DNA of 6,829 bases from Acidobacteriota bacterium (GTDB lineage: Bacteria; Acidobacteriota; Terriglobia; Terriglobales; Acidobacteriaceae), in NCBI GenBank assembly GCA_021779695.1, contig JAJYAE010000235.1, positions 1 to 6,829 of the forward strand, given 5' to 3'. Shown here one piece after another: positions 5,464 to 6,829 of this stretch; position 1 is the first letter of the stretch; each line of letters begins with the position of its first letter. Made by a program: the position numbers and the translations under genes. The notes beneath the pieces were generated by a model. That model worked only from the letters and a program-made list of their open reading frames with translations. It made no database searches and was not told where the DNA came from.

Positions 5464-6786
5464 ATGTCCAAAGCTGGATTTGCCTTTGCCAATCCCACGT
5501 ACACAGCGGACAACTTTTTTCAGTACAGCGCGGGCGACATAGAAGCGGACCGGAAGCTGCGCGCGACGCAGATCATCGAGGAGATTCCCGCGCCGCGCAT
5601 GAGTCCGCCGGTGATGGACTTGAGCGAGGTTTTGCCGCCGGGGAGGGTGGCGAAGATGCAAGCGGCGGGGCAGATTGTCTTTCACTCCGCGGGCGACACG
5701 GGAGGAATTATCCGGCCGGAGCCGCAACTGGCAGTGGCCGATGCAATGGCGGCCGACCGGGCAAGCAGAAGCGGTGCGGGCGAGCAGCCGGCGTTTCTGT
5801 ATCACCTGGGCGACGTGGTGTATTACTTCGGCCAGGAGCGCTACTATCCGGAACAGTTCTACGACCCCTATCGCAACTACGATGCGCCGATCTTTGCGAT
5901 TCCTGGGAATCATGATGGCGTGATGTACCGGAATGAGCAGGTGGACTTTTCGCTGCAGCCGTTTGTGGAGAATTTTTGCGCGGCAACGCCGAGTGAGGCG
6001 GTGCCAAGCTTTACGCGCACGACGATGACGCAGCCGGGAGTCTACTTCACGCTGACGGCACCGTTTTTGCGGATCATCGGGCTCTACTCGAATACCGGGG
6101 AGTCGGCAGGCGTGCTGAGCGACCCGAAGATTGGAACGGCACAGATTGATTTTCTGAAGGCACAGCTGGCTGCAGCAGCGGCCGCGCGGCGCGAGGCGCA
6201 GCAGGCTTTGATCGTGGCGGTGCATCATCCTCCGTTTACGGGCAGCAGCCAGCATTTTCCAAGCGCAGGCATGCTGCGGGAGATTGACGAATGCTGCGAA
6301 GCTGCAGGAATCTGGCCGGACCTGATGCTGTCCGGTCATGCGCATCTCTACGAGCGCTACACGCGGACGATGAAGGCGGATGGGCGCGCGATTCCGTATG
6401 TGGTGGCGGGCAACGGCGGCTACTACAACCTGCCCGGCCTGAAGCGGAATCGCTTTGGCAGGAAGCCGCAACCGGGAGTGCATACGGAGCCGGATGGATT
6501 CGGCAATACGATTCGTCTGGATCAGTACAACGACACAGACTACGGATTTCTGCGCATCACGGTGAGCGCGGGAACGATCGAGGTGGAGGCGATGGCGGTC
6601 ACGCCGTCAGCGCAGAGCAACACGCCGCCCACTGTGCAGCAGATGGATGCCTTCACGGTGGATCTGCGCGCGCACACTGTGGGAGCGATACAAGCGCCCG
6701 CGCAGCGCGGAGCGAAAGCCGCGCCAGGCGCGAAGAAGGCGGCCAGAAAGTCTGCGAAGAAAAGCCCGGCGCGGCGAAGAAAGTGA
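5464..6786 (+). CDS. Purple-acid-phosphatase-like metallophosphoesterase with basic C-terminal tail
   Basis: This 440-residue protein carries five metal-site motifs in order: GDTG (77-80), GDVVY (116-120), GNHD (148-151), VAVHH (251-255) and GHAH (291-294). These match the purple acid phosphatase set GDxG, GDxxY, GNH, VxxH, GHxH. In that family the Tyr of the second motif binds Fe(III) in a two-metal centre that hydrolyses phosphate esters. No signal peptide is visible (MSKAGFAFANPTYTADNFFQ), so it is probably cytoplasmic, whereas many relatives are exported. Residues 1-70 are an unassigned N-terminal extension. From about residue 414 the tail is almost only Ala, Lys, Arg, Gly, Ser and Pro, like histone H1-type bacterial tails. 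The start is supported by GAGG 9 nt upstream. The substrate is unknown; a nucleotide or other phosphodiester is as possible as a monoester. Confidence 0.85.
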   Translation: MSKAGFAFANPTYTADNFFQYSAGDIEADRKLRATQIIEEIPAPRMSPPVMDLSEVLPPGRVAKMQAAGQIVFHSAGDTGGIIRPEPQLAVADAMAADRASRSGAGEQPAFLYHLGDVVYYFGQERYYPEQFYDPYRNYDAPIFAIPGNHDGVMYRNEQVDFSLQPFVENFCAATPSEAVPSFTRTTMTQPGVYFTLTAPFLRIIGLYSNTGESAGVLSDPKIGTAQIDFLKAQLAAAAAARREAQQALIVAVHHPPFTGSSQHFPSAGMLREIDECCEAAGIWPDLMLSGHAHLYERYTRTMKADGRAIPYVVAGNGGYYNLPGLKRNRFGRKPQPGVHTEPDGFGNTIRLDQYNDTDYGFLRITVSAGTIEVEAMAVTPSAQSNTPPTVQQMDAFTVDLRAHTVGAIQAPAQRGAKAAPGAKKAARKSAKKSPARRRK

Positions 6787-6829
6787 ATGGTCAGAACTGC
6801 TAGGTGGTGAGTCGATCGGGCGAGATGGT

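Noticed and set aside
5347..6483. Long minus-strand open frame of 378 codons opposite the metallophosphoesterase
   Set aside because: The product is Arg/His-rich with no domain, and the plus strand encodes all five metal-binding motifs. It is a shadow of GC-rich codons.

Overview
The window is GC-rich bacterial DNA with tightly packed genes on both strands. It most resembles Acidobacteriota (Terriglobia). That is an inference from two gene types. One is a winged-helix/transmembrane/PD40-propeller regulator, an architecture greatly expanded in that phylum. The other is a small secreted protein beginning VTIPFAFTANHQVLPAGSY after its signal peptide, which resembles short secreted proteins common there. 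No RNA gene, CRISPR array or mobile element was seen.

Layout from left to right. (a) 1-135, minus: the first 45 codons of a TetR-type repressor that runs off the left edge. (b) 136-220: a divergent control region with a near-consensus promoter (TTGACA, 17 nt, TATTGT) buried in a long inverted repeat. This is very probably the TetR operator. (c) 221-1258, plus: a saccharopine-dehydrogenase-like NAD(P)-binding oxidoreductase, the likely target of the repressor. (d) 1259-1474: convergent gap with inverted repeats, one of which could terminate the gene to its right. (e) 1475-1909, minus: a small exported protein of unknown function. (f) 1910-2155: divergent region with an 11-bp tandem direct repeat next to a -35/-10 pair. 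(g) 2156-4384, plus: a membrane-anchored one-component regulator with an OmpR/CadC-type DNA-binding domain, one membrane helix and an extracytoplasmic beta-propeller. (h) 4496-5320, minus: a dipeptide/oligopeptide-type ABC ATPase with no permease or binding-protein genes beside it. (i) 5321-5463: divergent region with a perfect TATAAT -10 and a strong GC hairpin at the expected transcript start. (j) 5464-6786, plus: a metallophosphoesterase with all five purple-acid-phosphatase metal motifs and a Lys/Ala/Arg-rich C-terminal tail. The last 43 bases hold nothing recognisable.

The genes look like independent units rather than one operon, because strands alternate (-, +, -, +, -, +). The two plausible functional pairs are the TetR repressor with its divergent oxidoreductase and, less surely, the propeller regulator with the divergent small secreted protein. 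No clearly new multi-gene system is evident. The points most worth checking are the operator architecture, the direct repeat at the regulator's own promoter, and the phosphoesterase with its histone-like tail.
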